Positions 28,066 to 36,518 of a stretch of 64,000 bases of DNA are shown piece after piece. The position numbers and the translations under genes are program-made. Origin of the DNA: Streptomyces sp. SAI-135. Its GTDB lineage: Bacteria; Actinomycetota; Actinomycetes; Streptomycetales; Streptomycetaceae. Every line of letters begins with the position of its first letter. The stretch's first letter is position 1. The notes below the pieces were generated by a model. That model ran no database searches. It was not told where the DNA came from and saw nothing but the letters and a program-made list of their open reading frames with translations. The stretch lies in contig NZ_JARXYP010000002.1 of the NCBI RefSeq assembly GCF_029893805.1, forward strand, positions 1,488,001 through 1,552,000. Reading direction: 5' to 3'.

Positions 28066-29535
28066 TCAGCCGCGGAACCAGTGCTGCGGCCGGGGTTGGA
28101 TGTTCTGCCAGATGTGCTTGGGCTCGCGGTACTCGTCGAGGCCGGTCGGTCCCAGTTCCCGGCCCACTCCGGAATGCCCGAAGCCACCCCACTCGGCCTG
28201 CGGCACATAGGGGTGGTAGTCGTTGATCCACACGGTGCCGTGCCGCAGCCGGCGGGCGACCCGCTGGGCCCTCCCGGCGTCCTGCGTCCAGACCGCCCCG
28301 GCGAGGCCGTACTCGGTGTCGTTGGCGATGCGCACGGCGTCGTCCTCGTCGGTGAAGCGCTCGACGGTGAGGACCGGCCCGAAGGACTCCTCGTGCACCA
28401 CCCGCATGTCCTGCCGGCACTCGTCGAGCACGGTGGGCGGGTAGTAGTGGCCGTTGGCCAGGGCGGGGTCGTCGGGTCGTCGGCCGCCGCAGCGCAGGAC
28501 GGCGCCCTCGGCCACACCGGCCGCGACATACGCCTCGACCTTCGCCAGGTGCTGGGCGGAGATCAGCGCCCCGGTCTCGGCCTCGGGGTCGAAGGGGCCG
28601 CCGAGGCGGATCTGCCGGGCACGGCGGACCACCTCGTCGACGAAGCGGTCGTGCAGGGAGTCCTCGACGATCAGCCGGGCCCCGGCCGAGCAGACCTGCC
28701 CGGAGTGCAGGAAGACGGCCGTGAGCGCGAAGTCCACGGCCGTCTCGAAGTCGGCGTCGGCGAAGACGACGTTGGGGTTCTTGCCGCCGAGCTCCAGGGC
28801 GACCTTCTTCACGGTCGCGGCGGCGGTGGCCATGATCCGTTTGCCGGTCTCCACGCCCCCGGTGAAGGAGACCATGTCGACGCGGGGGTCCTCGGCGAGC
28901 GGTGCGCCCACCTCGGGGCCGGTGCCGAGGACGAGGTTGGCCGCACCCGCGGGGAGTCCGGCCTCCTCCAGCGCCTTCATGAGCAGGATCGAGGTGGAGG
29001 GGGTGAGTTCACTGGGCTTGAGGACGATCGTGTTTCCGGCCAGGAGGGCCGGGGCGACCTTCCAACTCGCTTGCAGAAGAGGGTAGTTCCAGGGTGTGAT
29101 CAGTCCGCAGACCCCGATCGGCTCGTAGACCACGCGGCTTGTGGCGTCGTCCCGTCCGGTGTCGATCACGCGGCCGGCGTCGGTGCCGCCGAGGCCGCCG
29201 TAATAGCGAAGACAGGAGACGACGTCGGCGATGTCGTACTCGCTCTCCACCAGCCGCTTGCCGGTGTCGAGGGACTCGGCGCGGGCGAACTCCTTGGCGT
29301 CGCGCTCGATCAGGTCGGCGGTGCGCAGCAGCAGGGTGCCCCGGTCCCGCTCGGGGGTGTGCGGCCAGGGTCCTGCGTCGAAGGCCCGGCGGGCGGCGGC
29401 GAGGGCCGCCTCGGTGTCGGCCCGGCTGCCTTCGGAGACGGTCGCGGAGAGCGTGCCGTCGGCGGGACATCGGATCTCCCGGCGGCCTCCGGCCACCGGC
29501 TCCCGCCATTCACCGTCCACGTACAGGTCTGCCAC
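28066..29535 (-). CDS. betB: Betaine aldehyde dehydrogenase
   Basis: 489 residues of the NAD(P)-dependent aldehyde dehydrogenase superfamily. The general base Glu248 (ALELGGKNP) and nucleophile Cys282 ([12 protein letters not shown]) are 34 residues apart, as expected. The closest named activity is betaine aldehyde to glycine betaine, supported by the choline dehydrogenase gene next door. I place the start at GTG 29535 ([10 protein letters not shown]) because GAAGGG lies 8 bases upstream. The in-frame ATG at 29568 has no ribosome site and lies inside the operator. It heads the operon that continues into the ABC importer. Confidence 0.87.
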   Translation of the reverse strand: MADLYVDGEWREPVAGGRREIRCPADGTLSATVSEGSRADTEAALAAARRAFDAGPWPHTPERDRGTLLLRTADLIERDAKEFARAESLDTGKRLVESEYDIADVVSCLRYYGGLGGTDAGRVIDTGRDDATSRVVYEPIGVCGLITPWNYPLLQASWKVAPALLAGNTIVLKPSELTPSTSILLMKALEEAGLPAGAANLVLGTGPEVGAPLAEDPRVDMVSFTGGVETGKRIMATAAATVKKVALELGGKNPNVVFADADFETAVDFALTAVFLHSGQVCSAGARLIVEDSLHDRFVDEVVRRARQIRLGGPFDPEAETGALISAQHLAKVEAYVAAGVAEGAVLRCGGRRPDDPALANGHYYPPTVLDECRQDMRVVHEESFGPVLTVERFTDEDDAVRIANDTEYGLAGAVWTQDAGRAQRVARRLRHGTVWINDYHPYVPQAEWGGFGHSGVGRELGPTGLDEYREPKHIWQNIQPRPQHWFRG

Positions 29536-29559
29536 GTCGGGAGCCCTTCGAGCGATTTC

Positions 29560-29624
29560 GTTGCGCATGACGCATCGCATTGCTTGTGGTGGAACACTCT
29601 GGAGAATGCGGCAACCCACGTCAA
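29560..29624 (-). promoter_or_regulatory. Promoter and IclR-type operator of the betB-transporter operon
   Basis: On the minus strand a -35-like TTGACG (29624-29619) is separated by 17 bases from a -10-like CAGAGT (29601-29596). The operator copy GTTGCGCATGACGCATC lies at 29560-29576, just downstream of the expected transcription start, so a bound regulator would act as a roadblock. The -10 match is weak. Confidence 0.5.
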
Positions 29625-29719
29625 GGGGTTGGGGGATGACGGTTTGGGCACGCGGACGCCTTGCGCGCACCACGCACCCGGCCGGTTTCCGGCACAAGCT
29701 CCGCCGCGGAAAATCCGCG

Positions 29720-31390
29720 TTACCCGGCCTGGGTGCGGGCGTCCCGGTGCCGGTAGTACACGGCCTCGGAGGGAGCGAGCGGCTGGTTGCCGAGGATGAG
29801 GTCGGCCGCCTTCTCCGCGATCATCATCACCGGCGCGTAGATGTTGCCGTTGGTGACGTAGGGCATCACCGAGGCGTCGACGACCCGCAGCCCCTCGACC
29901 CCGTGCACCCGCATGCCGGCCGGGTCGACGACGGCCATCTCGTCGGTGCCCATCTTGCAGGTGCAGGAGGGGTGCAGGGCGGTCTCGCCGTCCTTGGCGA
30001 CCCAGGCGAGGATCTCCTCGTCGGTCTCGACGGACGGTCCGGGCGAGATCTCCCCGCCGTTGTAGGGGGCCAGCGCGGGCTGGTTGAGCAGCCTGCGCGC
30101 GACGCGGACGGCCTCGACCCATTCGCGGCGGTCCTGTTCGGTGGACAGGTAGTTGAAACGCAGCGCCGGATGCTCCTCCGGGTCCCTGCTCCTGATCTTC
30201 ACGGAACCGAGGGCGTCGGAGTACATGGGTCCCACGTGCACCTGGTAGCCGTGGCCGCCGGCCGGCACGGAGCCGTCGTAGCGGACCGCGATCGGCAGGA
30301 AGTGGAACATCAGGTTGGGGTAGTCCACGTCGTCGTTGCTGCGGCAGAAGCCGCCCGCCTCGAAGTGGTTGGTGGCGGCCGGGCCCTTGCGGAACAGCCA
30401 TTGCAGGCCGATGAAGGGGGCGCGCCACTTCGCGAGGTACGGCTGCACGGAGACGGGCTGCTTGCAGGCGTACTGGATGTACACCTCCAGGTGGTCCTGG
30501 AGGTTCTCGCCGACGCCCGGCAGGTCGTGGACGACGTCGATGCCGAGGGCGCGCAGTTCCCCGGCGTTGCCGACGCCGGACAGCTGGAGCAGCTGCGGGG
30601 AGTTGATCGCGCCGCCGCACAGGATCACCTCCTTGGCGCGGACCTGCTGGAGCGCGCCCCGGCCGCGCCGGTACTCGACGCCGACGGCCCGCTTGCCCTC
30701 GAACAGGACGCGGGTGACGAGGGCGCGGGTGGTGACCGTGAGGTTGGGCCGCTTCCTGGCGGGTTTCAGATAGGCCTTGGAGGCCGAGAGCCGGCGTCCG
30801 CGATGGACGTTGCGGTCGAACTTGGCGAAGCCTTCCTGCCGGTAGCCGTTGACGTCCTCGGTGGGCGGGTACCCCGCCTCCTCGGTGGCCTTGAGGAAGG
30901 CGCCGAAGAGCGGGTTGTCGGCCGGGCCGCGCTCCAGGACGAGCGGGCCGTCATGGCCGCGGAACTCGTCGTCGGGGTCGGCCGCGAGGCAGTTCTCCAT
31001 GCGCTTGAAGTACGGCAGACAGTGCGCGTAGTCCCAGGTCTCCATGCCGGGATCGGCGGCCCAGCGCTCGTAGTCCATGGGGTTGCCGCGCTGGAAGATC
31101 ATGCCGTTGATGCTGCTGGAACCGCCGAGCACCTTGCCGCGGGCGTGGTAGACGCGGCGCCCGCCCATGTGCGGCTCGGGTTCGGACTCGTACTTCCAGT
31201 CGTAGAAGCGGCTGCCGATCGGGTAGGTCAGCGCCGCGGGCATGTGGATGAAGACGTCCCACGGGTAGTCGGGCCGGCCGGCCTCCAGGACCAGTACCCG
31301 GTTGCCCGGGTCGGCGGAGAGCCGGTTGGCCAGTGCGCTGCCGGCCGATCCACCACCGACGATGACGAAGTCGTACTGCTGAGGAGCCAT
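29720..31390 (-). CDS. betA: Choline dehydrogenase (GMC flavoprotein)
   Basis: 556 residues, the usual length of BetA. The FAD motif [17 protein letters not shown] is at the N-terminus, followed by the GMC signatures [13 protein letters not shown] and [16 protein letters not shown]. The conserved active-site His is His473 in [11 protein letters not shown]. It oxidises choline to betaine aldehyde, and possibly onward, in the membrane-associated or cytoplasmic space. The ATG at 31390 has a GAGG ribosome site; upstream in-frame starts fall in the operator region. It is divergent from the second iclR gene and separate from betB by about 180 bases. Confidence 0.9.
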   Translation of the reverse strand: MAPQQYDFVIVGGGSAGSALANRLSADPGNRVLVLEAGRPDYPWDVFIHMPAALTYPIGSRFYDWKYESEPEPHMGGRRVYHARGKVLGGSSSINGMIFQRGNPMDYERWAADPGMETWDYAHCLPYFKRMENCLAADPDDEFRGHDGPLVLERGPADNPLFGAFLKATEEAGYPPTEDVNGYRQEGFAKFDRNVHRGRRLSASKAYLKPARKRPNLTVTTRALVTRVLFEGKRAVGVEYRRGRGALQQVRAKEVILCGGAINSPQLLQLSGVGNAGELRALGIDVVHDLPGVGENLQDHLEVYIQYACKQPVSVQPYLAKWRAPFIGLQWLFRKGPAATNHFEAGGFCRSNDDVDYPNLMFHFLPIAVRYDGSVPAGGHGYQVHVGPMYSDALGSVKIRSRDPEEHPALRFNYLSTEQDRREWVEAVRVARRLLNQPALAPYNGGEISPGPSVETDEEILAWVAKDGETALHPSCTCKMGTDEMAVVDPAGMRVHGVEGLRVVDASVMPYVTNGNIYAPVMMIAEKAADLILGNQPLAPSEAVYYRHRDARTQAG

Positions 31391-31439
31391 GGTGCCTCGT
31401 CTCGCTCGCGCCGTCGATACGCGCGGCATGCTAGTACGA

Positions 31440-31475
31440 GTAGCGTGATACGCACCAGGTTGCGAGGCGCGCAAC
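31440..31475 (-). promoter_or_regulatory. Two adjacent IclR-type operators in front of betA
   Basis: GTAGCGTGATACGCACC (31440-31456) and GTTGCGAGGCGCGCAAC (31459-31475) sit side by side with 19-bp phasing. The second has perfect GTTGCG/CGCAAC arms. They are 49-85 bp upstream of the betA start, where they would overlap its promoter. Confidence 0.7.
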
Positions 31476-31535
31476 TTCCACGACACATGCACGGGGTCCG
31501 CGAAACAGACTCACGTCCTTGTTGTTTACCGGCCG

Positions 31536-31556
31536 TATAGTTGCGTTGTGAGCAAC
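31536..31556 (+). promoter_or_regulatory. -10 box and operator overlapping the start codon of iclR paralogue 2
   Basis: TATAGT at 31536-31541 is followed by 6 bases and then the GTG start at 31548, with no ribosome site. This is the geometry of a leaderless actinobacterial transcript. The operator copy GTTGCGTTGTGAGCAAC (31540-31556) covers the start codon itself, so the regulator probably represses its own gene. Confidence 0.6.
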
Positions 31557-32345
31557 TACCACCCGGATAACGAAACGACAGGGTCGTCGAGCGGCGGAGT
31601 GCAGTCCGTCGACCGGGCCATTCACGTCATGGAGATCCTGGCCCAGCGCGGCGAGGCCGGGGTCAGTGAGGTGGCCGCCGAGATCGACGTCCACAAGTCC
31701 ACCGCCTTCCGGCTCCTCGGCGCCCTGGAAGCGCGCGGCCTGGTGGAACAGGCGGGTGAGCGCGGCAAGTACCGGCTCGGTTTCGGTATCGTGCGCCTGG
31801 CCGGCGCGGTCACCGGGCGCATCGACATCACCCAGCAGAGCCGCCCGGTCTGCGAGGACCTCGCCGAGGAGATCGGCGAGACCGTGAACCTCGCCGTGAT
31901 GCAGGAGCGGTACGCGGTCAACCTCTACCAGGTGCGCGGCCCGGGTGCCGTCACCGCGCAGAACTGGGTCGGCCAGCTGACCCCGCTGCACGCCACGTCG
32001 AGCGGCAAGATCCTGCTGGCCCACCTGTCCGCCGAGGAGCGCGCCGCGCTGCTGACCGAGACCGGCCTGAAGAAGGTCACCCCGCGCACCATCACCGCGA
32101 AGACCAAGCTGGAGAAGAACCTCGCCGAGGCCCGGGAGCGGGGTTACGCCTGGGCCCTGGAGGAACTGGAGCTCGGCCTGCACGCCATGGCCGCGCCGGT
32201 CCGCGACCGGGACGGGGAGGTCATCGCGGCCCTCAGCGCCTCGGGGCCCGCGTACCGGCTCTCCGAGGAGCGCCTGCACGAGCTCGCCCCGGTCCTGGTC
32301 AAGGGTGCCGAGGAGATCAGCCACCGGATGGGCTACCTGGGCTGA
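31548..32345 (+). CDS. IclR-family transcriptional regulator (second paralogue)
   Basis: 265 residues with the same architecture as the IclR gene at 20061: winged helix (SGGVQSVDRAIHVMEILAQRG, IDVHKSTAFRLLGALEARG) and effector domain (VGQLTPLHATSSGKILLAHL, MAAPVRDRDGEVIAALSASG). Differences cluster in the effector domain (for example MQERYAVNLYQVRGPG against LESHHVINLDQVRGQS), so ligands may differ while DNA targets are shared. It is divergent from betA. The message is probably leaderless and the start codon lies inside an operator copy. Its stop overlaps the convergent oxygenase gene. Confidence 0.93.
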   Translation: MSNYHPDNETTGSSSGGVQSVDRAIHVMEILAQRGEAGVSEVAAEIDVHKSTAFRLLGALEARGLVEQAGERGKYRLGFGIVRLAGAVTGRIDITQQSRPVCEDLAEEIGETVNLAVMQERYAVNLYQVRGPGAVTAQNWVGQLTPLHATSSGKILLAHLSAEERAALLTETGLKKVTPRTITAKTKLEKNLAEARERGYAWALEELELGLHAMAAPVRDRDGEVIAALSASGPAYRLSEERLHELAPVLVKGAEEISHRMGYLG

Positions 32346-33460
32346 GCCCCGAGCCGGGCCTGGACCCAGTCGTGGAACTCGGCGATGTGGTGCTCGCTGG
32401 GGACCAGCACCCCGCCCTTGGCGTACAGCCGTGAGCGCATGCCGGGCTGCGTGCGCTCGCAGGCTTCGAAGTCCTGCCGGTTGACCCGGTCGAACAGCTC
32501 CACCGAGCGGCTGACGTCCTTGCCGCTCTGCACGACGTGCGGCAGGTACAGCCAGTCGCACTCGACGACGGTGCGGTCCGCGGCGACCGGGTACATCCGG
32601 TGGAAGATCACATGGTCGGGCACGAGGTTGATGAACACCTGCGGGCGCACCGTGATGGCGTAGTACCTGCGGTCCTGGTCCGCGGAGACCCCCGGGATCC
32701 GGTCCAGCCCCTCCGAGCCGTCGACGGTGAAGCCCCTGACGTCCTCGCCGAACTCCGCGCCGTGCCCGACGTAGTACTGCGCCGCGTACCCGTCGGCGAA
32801 CTCCGGGAGCACCTCGGTGAGTTCGGGATGGATCGTCGCGCAGTGGTAGCACTCCATGAAGTTCTCGACGATCAGCTTCCAGTTGGCCCTGACGTCGTAG
32901 ACGATCCGCCGGCCGACCTCCAGCCCCGCGATGTCGTAGTGCTCGATCGACTCGGTGTCGCCGAGGCGCGCGACCACGTCCTGGACGACCTCCTCGAAGG
33001 GCGGCGGGTCCTCGGCCAGGCACACCCACACATAGCCGAGCCATTCGCGCACCGCCACGCTCGCCAGGCCGTACTCGGTGCGGCCCACGTCCGGCATCTT
33101 CGTCAGGTTGGGCGCGGCCACGAGCTTGCCCGTCAGGTCGTACGTCCAGGCGTGGTAGGGGCATTGGAAGGCCCGCTTCACCTCCCCGGACTCCTCCGTG
33201 CACAGTTTGGCGCCCCGATGACGGCAGACGTTGAACCAGGCGCGCACCGAGCCGTCCCGCGCACGCGCGATCAGGATGCTCTCCCGGCCCACCTCCACGG
33301 TCCGGAAAGCACCGGGCCTGGGCAGGTCGGAGGCGCGGACGGCGCAGAACCACATCGCTTCGAAGATGCGCTCCTGCTCCTGCGCGAAGAGCCCGGGATC
33401 GGTGTAGGAGGTGCCGGGAAGGGTGGCGATCAGGCTGTCGGGCAGGCTGGTCGAGGTCAC
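32333..33460 (-). CDS. gbcA: Rieske-type glycine betaine monooxygenase, oxygenase component
   Basis: 375 residues of the aromatic-ring-hydroxylating dioxygenase alpha-subunit family, nearest to GbcA/stachydrine-type N-demethylases. The Rieske [2Fe-2S] motif is CRH...CPYH (NVCRHRGAKLCTE, AFQCPYHAWTYD). The mononuclear iron region is NFMECYHCATIHPEL. It should oxidise a methyl of glycine betaine, releasing formaldehyde and dimethylglycine. The GTG at 33460 has GAGGAG upstream. Electrons most likely come from the ferredoxin and reductase encoded just upstream on the same strand. Its last 13 bases overlap the convergent iclR gene. Confidence 0.87.
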   Translation of the reverse strand: MTSTSLPDSLIATLPGTSYTDPGLFAQEQERIFEAMWFCAVRASDLPRPGAFRTVEVGRESILIARARDGSVRAWFNVCRHRGAKLCTEESGEVKRAFQCPYHAWTYDLTGKLVAAPNLTKMPDVGRTEYGLASVAVREWLGYVWVCLAEDPPPFEEVVQDVVARLGDTESIEHYDIAGLEVGRRIVYDVRANWKLIVENFMECYHCATIHPELTEVLPEFADGYAAQYYVGHGAEFGEDVRGFTVDGSEGLDRIPGVSADQDRRYYAITVRPQVFINLVPDHVIFHRMYPVAADRTVVECDWLYLPHVVQSGKDVSRSVELFDRVNRQDFEACERTQPGMRSRLYAKGGVLVPSEHHIAEFHDWVQARLGAQPR

Positions 33461-33548
33461 AGTGCACTCCTCGGGGAACGTCGTGGGCCGGTGGTGCACG
33501 CCGGGAAGAGCGGACGGCGTTCTGGACGGAGCGGCAGCGGCGGTGCTG

Positions 33549-34709
33549 TCAGGCCGCTGCGGCGAGCTGCTTGCGCCAGCGCGTGAAGAGCCGCGGCTGG
33601 TTCATCCCGAGCACGGCGACCGGGTGACCGGAACGCCGGTAGACGGCCAGGACGTTGCGATCGTCCCGGGCGCCCTCCTCGATGGTCACGCTGTCGGCGG
33701 CGGCCGCGTGACCGGCGAACTGGATCTTCACGCCGTACTGGTCGGACCAGAAGTACGGCGGCCTCGGCGCGCCCGGTTCCACCGCACCGCCGGCCAGCAG
33801 CGCGGTGACGGCCGCGTCGGGCCGCTCCCGGGCGCCGGTCCAGTGCTCGACACGGCGGTGCAGGCCCGCGCGCGGGTCGTACCAGGAGGCGCAGTCCCCG
33901 ACCGCGACCACACCGGGCAGACCGGTCCGGCCGTCGGCGCCGCACCTGACACCGTCGGCGAGCTCCAGGCCGGAGCCCGCGAGCCACTCGACGCAGGGGC
34001 GGGCGCCGACCCCCACGACCACGGTGTCGGCGGGGATGCTGCGGCCGTCCTCCAGCAGGACGGCCTCGACACGGCTCACGCCGCGCAGCCCCTGGACGCC
34101 GACCCCGCACAGCAGCCGTACGCCATGGTCGGCGTGGAGGGCCGAGACGATCCCGCCCATGGTCTCGCCGAGCGGTCCGGCCAGGGGGGTGGGGGCCGCC
34201 TCCACGACGGTCACGTCGAGTCCGAGGGCGTACGCGGTGGAGGCGACCTCGGCGCCGATGAAACCGCCGCCGATCACCACCAGCCGTCCCCCGAGGGCCA
34301 GTTCGTCGCGCAGGGCACGGGCGTCGTCCAGGGTGCGCAGGGTGTGCACCCCGGCCAGGCCGTCCGTGCCGGGCAGGGTCCGGGCGGCGGCGCCGGTCGC
34401 GATGACGACGCCGTCCGCCCGTACCTCGCTGCCGTCGGCGAGCCGTACGGCGCGCTGCGGGCCGTCGAGGCCGACGGCGCGGACGCCGAGGAGCCACTCG
34501 GCCCGCAGGTCCTCGTCGTCCGGCTCCAGCGCGAGTTCGGTCTCGGCCAGGGAGCCGGCCAGGAACTCCTTGGACAACGGGGGCCGGTCGTACGGGCGGT
34601 GCAGCTCGTCGCCGATGACCACGAGCCGCCCGTCGAAGCCCTGTCCGCGCAGCGAGCGGGCCGCCGAGAGTCCGGCGAGCGAGGCGCCGACCACGGCGAC
34701 CATCCTCAC
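33549..34709 (-). CDS. NAD(P)H-dependent ferredoxin reductase (FAD)
   Basis: 386 residues of the putidaredoxin/BphA4-type reductase family. FAD-binding VAVVGASLAGLSAARSL and NAD-binding VVIGGGFIGAEVASTAYAL motifs are present, followed by VVAVGDCASWYDP and a C-terminal interface domain with FWSDQYGVKIQFAG. It passes electrons from NAD(P)H to the Rieske ferredoxin. I take GTG 34709 as start because it overlaps the ferredoxin stop (GTGA); ATG 34703 is an alternative. The three-component arrangement differs from the two-component GbcAB of Pseudomonas. Confidence 0.9.
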   Translation of the reverse strand: MRMVAVVGASLAGLSAARSLRGQGFDGRLVVIGDELHRPYDRPPLSKEFLAGSLAETELALEPDDEDLRAEWLLGVRAVGLDGPQRAVRLADGSEVRADGVVIATGAAARTLPGTDGLAGVHTLRTLDDARALRDELALGGRLVVIGGGFIGAEVASTAYALGLDVTVVEAAPTPLAGPLGETMGGIVSALHADHGVRLLCGVGVQGLRGVSRVEAVLLEDGRSIPADTVVVGVGARPCVEWLAGSGLELADGVRCGADGRTGLPGVVAVGDCASWYDPRAGLHRRVEHWTGARERPDAAVTALLAGGAVEPGAPRPPYFWSDQYGVKIQFAGHAAAADSVTIEEGARDDRNVLAVYRRSGHPVAVLGMNQPRLFTRWRKQLAAAA

Positions 34710-35068
34710 GCGGGTCCGCCGGCGAGCCGGGCCGCGACACAGGGCGGCAGGTTGGGGGCGTCCAGGGACAGCCGGACGTAGATCATGCCGTCCTCGACGT
34801 GGACCTCGTGGGTGCGGACCGGACGCTTGGCCGGCGGGGCGTCGACGGCGCCCGTGCGCAGGTCGAACTTCGAGGCGTGCAGCGGGCATTCGACCTCGCA
34901 GCCCTCCAGCCAGCCGTCGGCGAGCGAGGCGTCCTGATGGGTGCAGGTGTCGTCGATGGCGAAGACCTCGCCGTCGTCGGTGTGGAACACCGAGACCGGC
35001 GGATCGATGTCGAGCCGGTAGGCCTCGCCTCGGGGGAGATCCACGAGACGGCACGCGGGAATCATCAT
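34706..35068 (-). CDS. Rieske ferredoxin
   Basis: 120 residues. The cluster-binding motif is CTHQDASLADGWLEGCEVECPLH (Cys-x-His and Cys-x-x-His), as in biphenyl/toluene dioxygenase ferredoxins. A GAGGTG ribosome site precedes ATGATG. It is the first gene of the ferredoxin-reductase-oxygenase operon and should shuttle electrons to the betaine monooxygenase. Two operator copies lie upstream. Confidence 0.93.
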   Translation of the reverse strand: MMIPACRLVDLPRGEAYRLDIDPPVSVFHTDDGEVFAIDDTCTHQDASLADGWLEGCEVECPLHASKFDLRTGAVDAPPAKRPVRTHEVHVEDGMIYVRLSLDAPNLPPCVAARLAGGPA

Positions 35069-35095
35069 GACACCTCGGTGCGTATAGCGAAACGG

Positions 35096-35196
35096 ATTGC
35101 GTTGAACGCAACGTCAGTTTGAGGGCGCCCGCAAACCCTTGTCAAGGCGTCCAGGGGGCGGACACACGCGTGGCTCAGAGTTGCCTCATGCGCAAC
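35096..35196 (-). promoter_or_regulatory. Two IclR-type operators in front of the ferredoxin-reductase-oxygenase operon
   Basis: ATTGCGTTGAACGCAAC (35096-35112) contains the perfect palindrome TTGCGTT-G-AACGCAA. GTTGCCTCATGCGCAAC (35180-35196) has intact GTTGC/GCAAC ends. They are 84 bp apart, eight helical turns, which would allow looping. The nearer site begins 28 bases upstream of the start codon. Confidence 0.7.
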
Positions 35197-35216
35197 CTCA
35201 TGCGCGATAGGAAACA

Positions 35217-36302
35217 TCACAGCACCACCACGGAGCGCAGCACCTCGCCGCGCTGCATCTTCTCGAACGCCTTCTCCACGTCCCCGAGGCCGATGGTCTC
35301 GGAGACGAAGGCGTCCAGGTCGAAGCGCCCGCCGAGGTAGAGGTCGATGAGGGCCGGGAAGTCGCGCGAGGGCAGACAGTCGCCGTACCAGCTGGACTTC
35401 AGGGCCCCGCCGCGCCCGAAGACGTCGAGCAGCGGCAGTTCCAGTCTCATCTCCGGGGTGGGCACCCCGACCAGGACGACGGTGCCTGCGAGATCGCGGG
35501 CGTAGAAGGCCTGCTCGTACGTCTCCGGGCGGCCGACCGCCTCGACGACCACGTCGGCACCGTGGCCGCCGGTCAGTTCACGGATCGCCTCGACGGGGTC
35601 GGTCGCGCGCGAGTCGACGGTGTGCGTGGCCCCCATGGCGGTGGCCCGCTCCAGCTTGCGCGGGTCGACGTCGACGGCGATGACCTTGGTGGCGCCCGCG
35701 AGCCGCGCCCCCGCGACGGCGGCCATGCCGACCCCGCCGCAGCCGATGACGGCGACGGAGTCGCCGCGGCCGACGGCACCGGTGTTCACGGCGGCACCGA
35801 AGCCCGCCATCACACCGCAGCCGAGGAGCCCCGCGGCGGTCGCCGGGGCCGCCGGGTCCACCTTGGTGCACTGCCCGGCGGCGACCAGGGTCTTCTCCGC
35901 GAAGGCACCGATGCCGAGGGCGGGCGAGAGCGGGGTGCCGTCGAGCAGGGTCATGGACTGCGCCGCGTTGTGGGTGGCGAAGCAGTACCAGGGTCTGCCC
36001 TTGCTGCACGCCCGGCACGTGCCGCACACCGCGCGCCAGTTGAGGACGACGAAGTCGCCGGGTTCGACGCCGGTGACGCCCTCCCCCACGGCTTCGACAC
36101 GGCCGGCCGCCTCGTGGCCCAGCAGGAAGGGGAAGTCGTCGTTGATCCCGCCGTCCCGGTAGTGGAGGTCGGTGTGGCAGACCCCGCACGCCTCCACCTG
36201 CACCAGCGCCTCCCCGGGCCCCGGGTCGGGTACGACGATCGTCTCGACGGTGACGGGGGCGCTCTTCGCCCGGGCGACGACAGCACGAACCTCATGAGCC
36301 AT
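35217..36302 (-). CDS. S-(hydroxymethyl)mycothiol dehydrogenase (formaldehyde oxidation)
   Basis: 361 residues of the zinc-dependent class III-like alcohol dehydrogenases, matching MscR/AdhE2 of actinobacteria. Catalytic zinc ligands are in [15 protein letters not shown] and [11 protein letters not shown], the structural zinc Cys cluster is [15 protein letters not shown], and the NAD site is [14 protein letters not shown]. It oxidises the formaldehyde-mycothiol adduct, which fits the formaldehyde made by the neighbouring betaine monooxygenase. GGAGGAG precedes the ATG. It is transcribed in the same direction as the oxygenase operon but has its own operator-bearing promoter. Confidence 0.87.
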   Translation of the reverse strand: MAHEVRAVVARAKSAPVTVETIVVPDPGPGEALVQVEACGVCHTDLHYRDGGINDDFPFLLGHEAAGRVEAVGEGVTGVEPGDFVVLNWRAVCGTCRACSKGRPWYCFATHNAAQSMTLLDGTPLSPALGIGAFAEKTLVAAGQCTKVDPAAPATAAGLLGCGVMAGFGAAVNTGAVGRGDSVAVIGCGGVGMAAVAGARLAGATKVIAVDVDPRKLERATAMGATHTVDSRATDPVEAIRELTGGHGADVVVEAVGRPETYEQAFYARDLAGTVVLVGVPTPEMRLELPLLDVFGRGGALKSSWYGDCLPSRDFPALIDLYLGGRFDLDAFVSETIGLGDVEKAFEKMQRGEVLRSVVVL

Positions 36303-36328
36303 GGGTCACTCCTCCGACTGCGCTCTCG

Positions 36329-36364
36329 GTTGCCTCATTCGCGACAGGTATCGCTATGCGCAAC
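36329..36364 (-). promoter_or_regulatory. IclR-type operator pair in front of the mycothiol-dependent dehydrogenase
   Basis: GTTGCCTCATTCGCGAC (36329-36345) and GTATCGCTATGCGCAAC (36348-36364) are adjacent with 19-bp phasing, the same spacing as the betA pair. Each preserves one good half-site (GTTGC and GCGCAAC), so they may work together as a composite site. The nearer one begins 27 bases from the start codon. Confidence 0.6.
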
Positions 36365-36518
36365 CGAGCATCAGGGAGGGGGAGACATCGGGTCAAGAGG
36401 TCGGTTCCGGCCGGATCCGGAAGGCGTTCCGGCAAGGAAAGAACAGTTGAGGACATGTGGCCACGACGACGGCCGGGGTGCACTGTGATGGCCCCTACCG
36501 CCGGAGGAACAGGCAGGG

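Noticed and set aside
31431..33467. Minus-strand frame spanning betA promoter, iclR2 and the oxygenase
   Set aside because: Crosses a real plus-strand gene and reads the oxygenase in the wrong frame.
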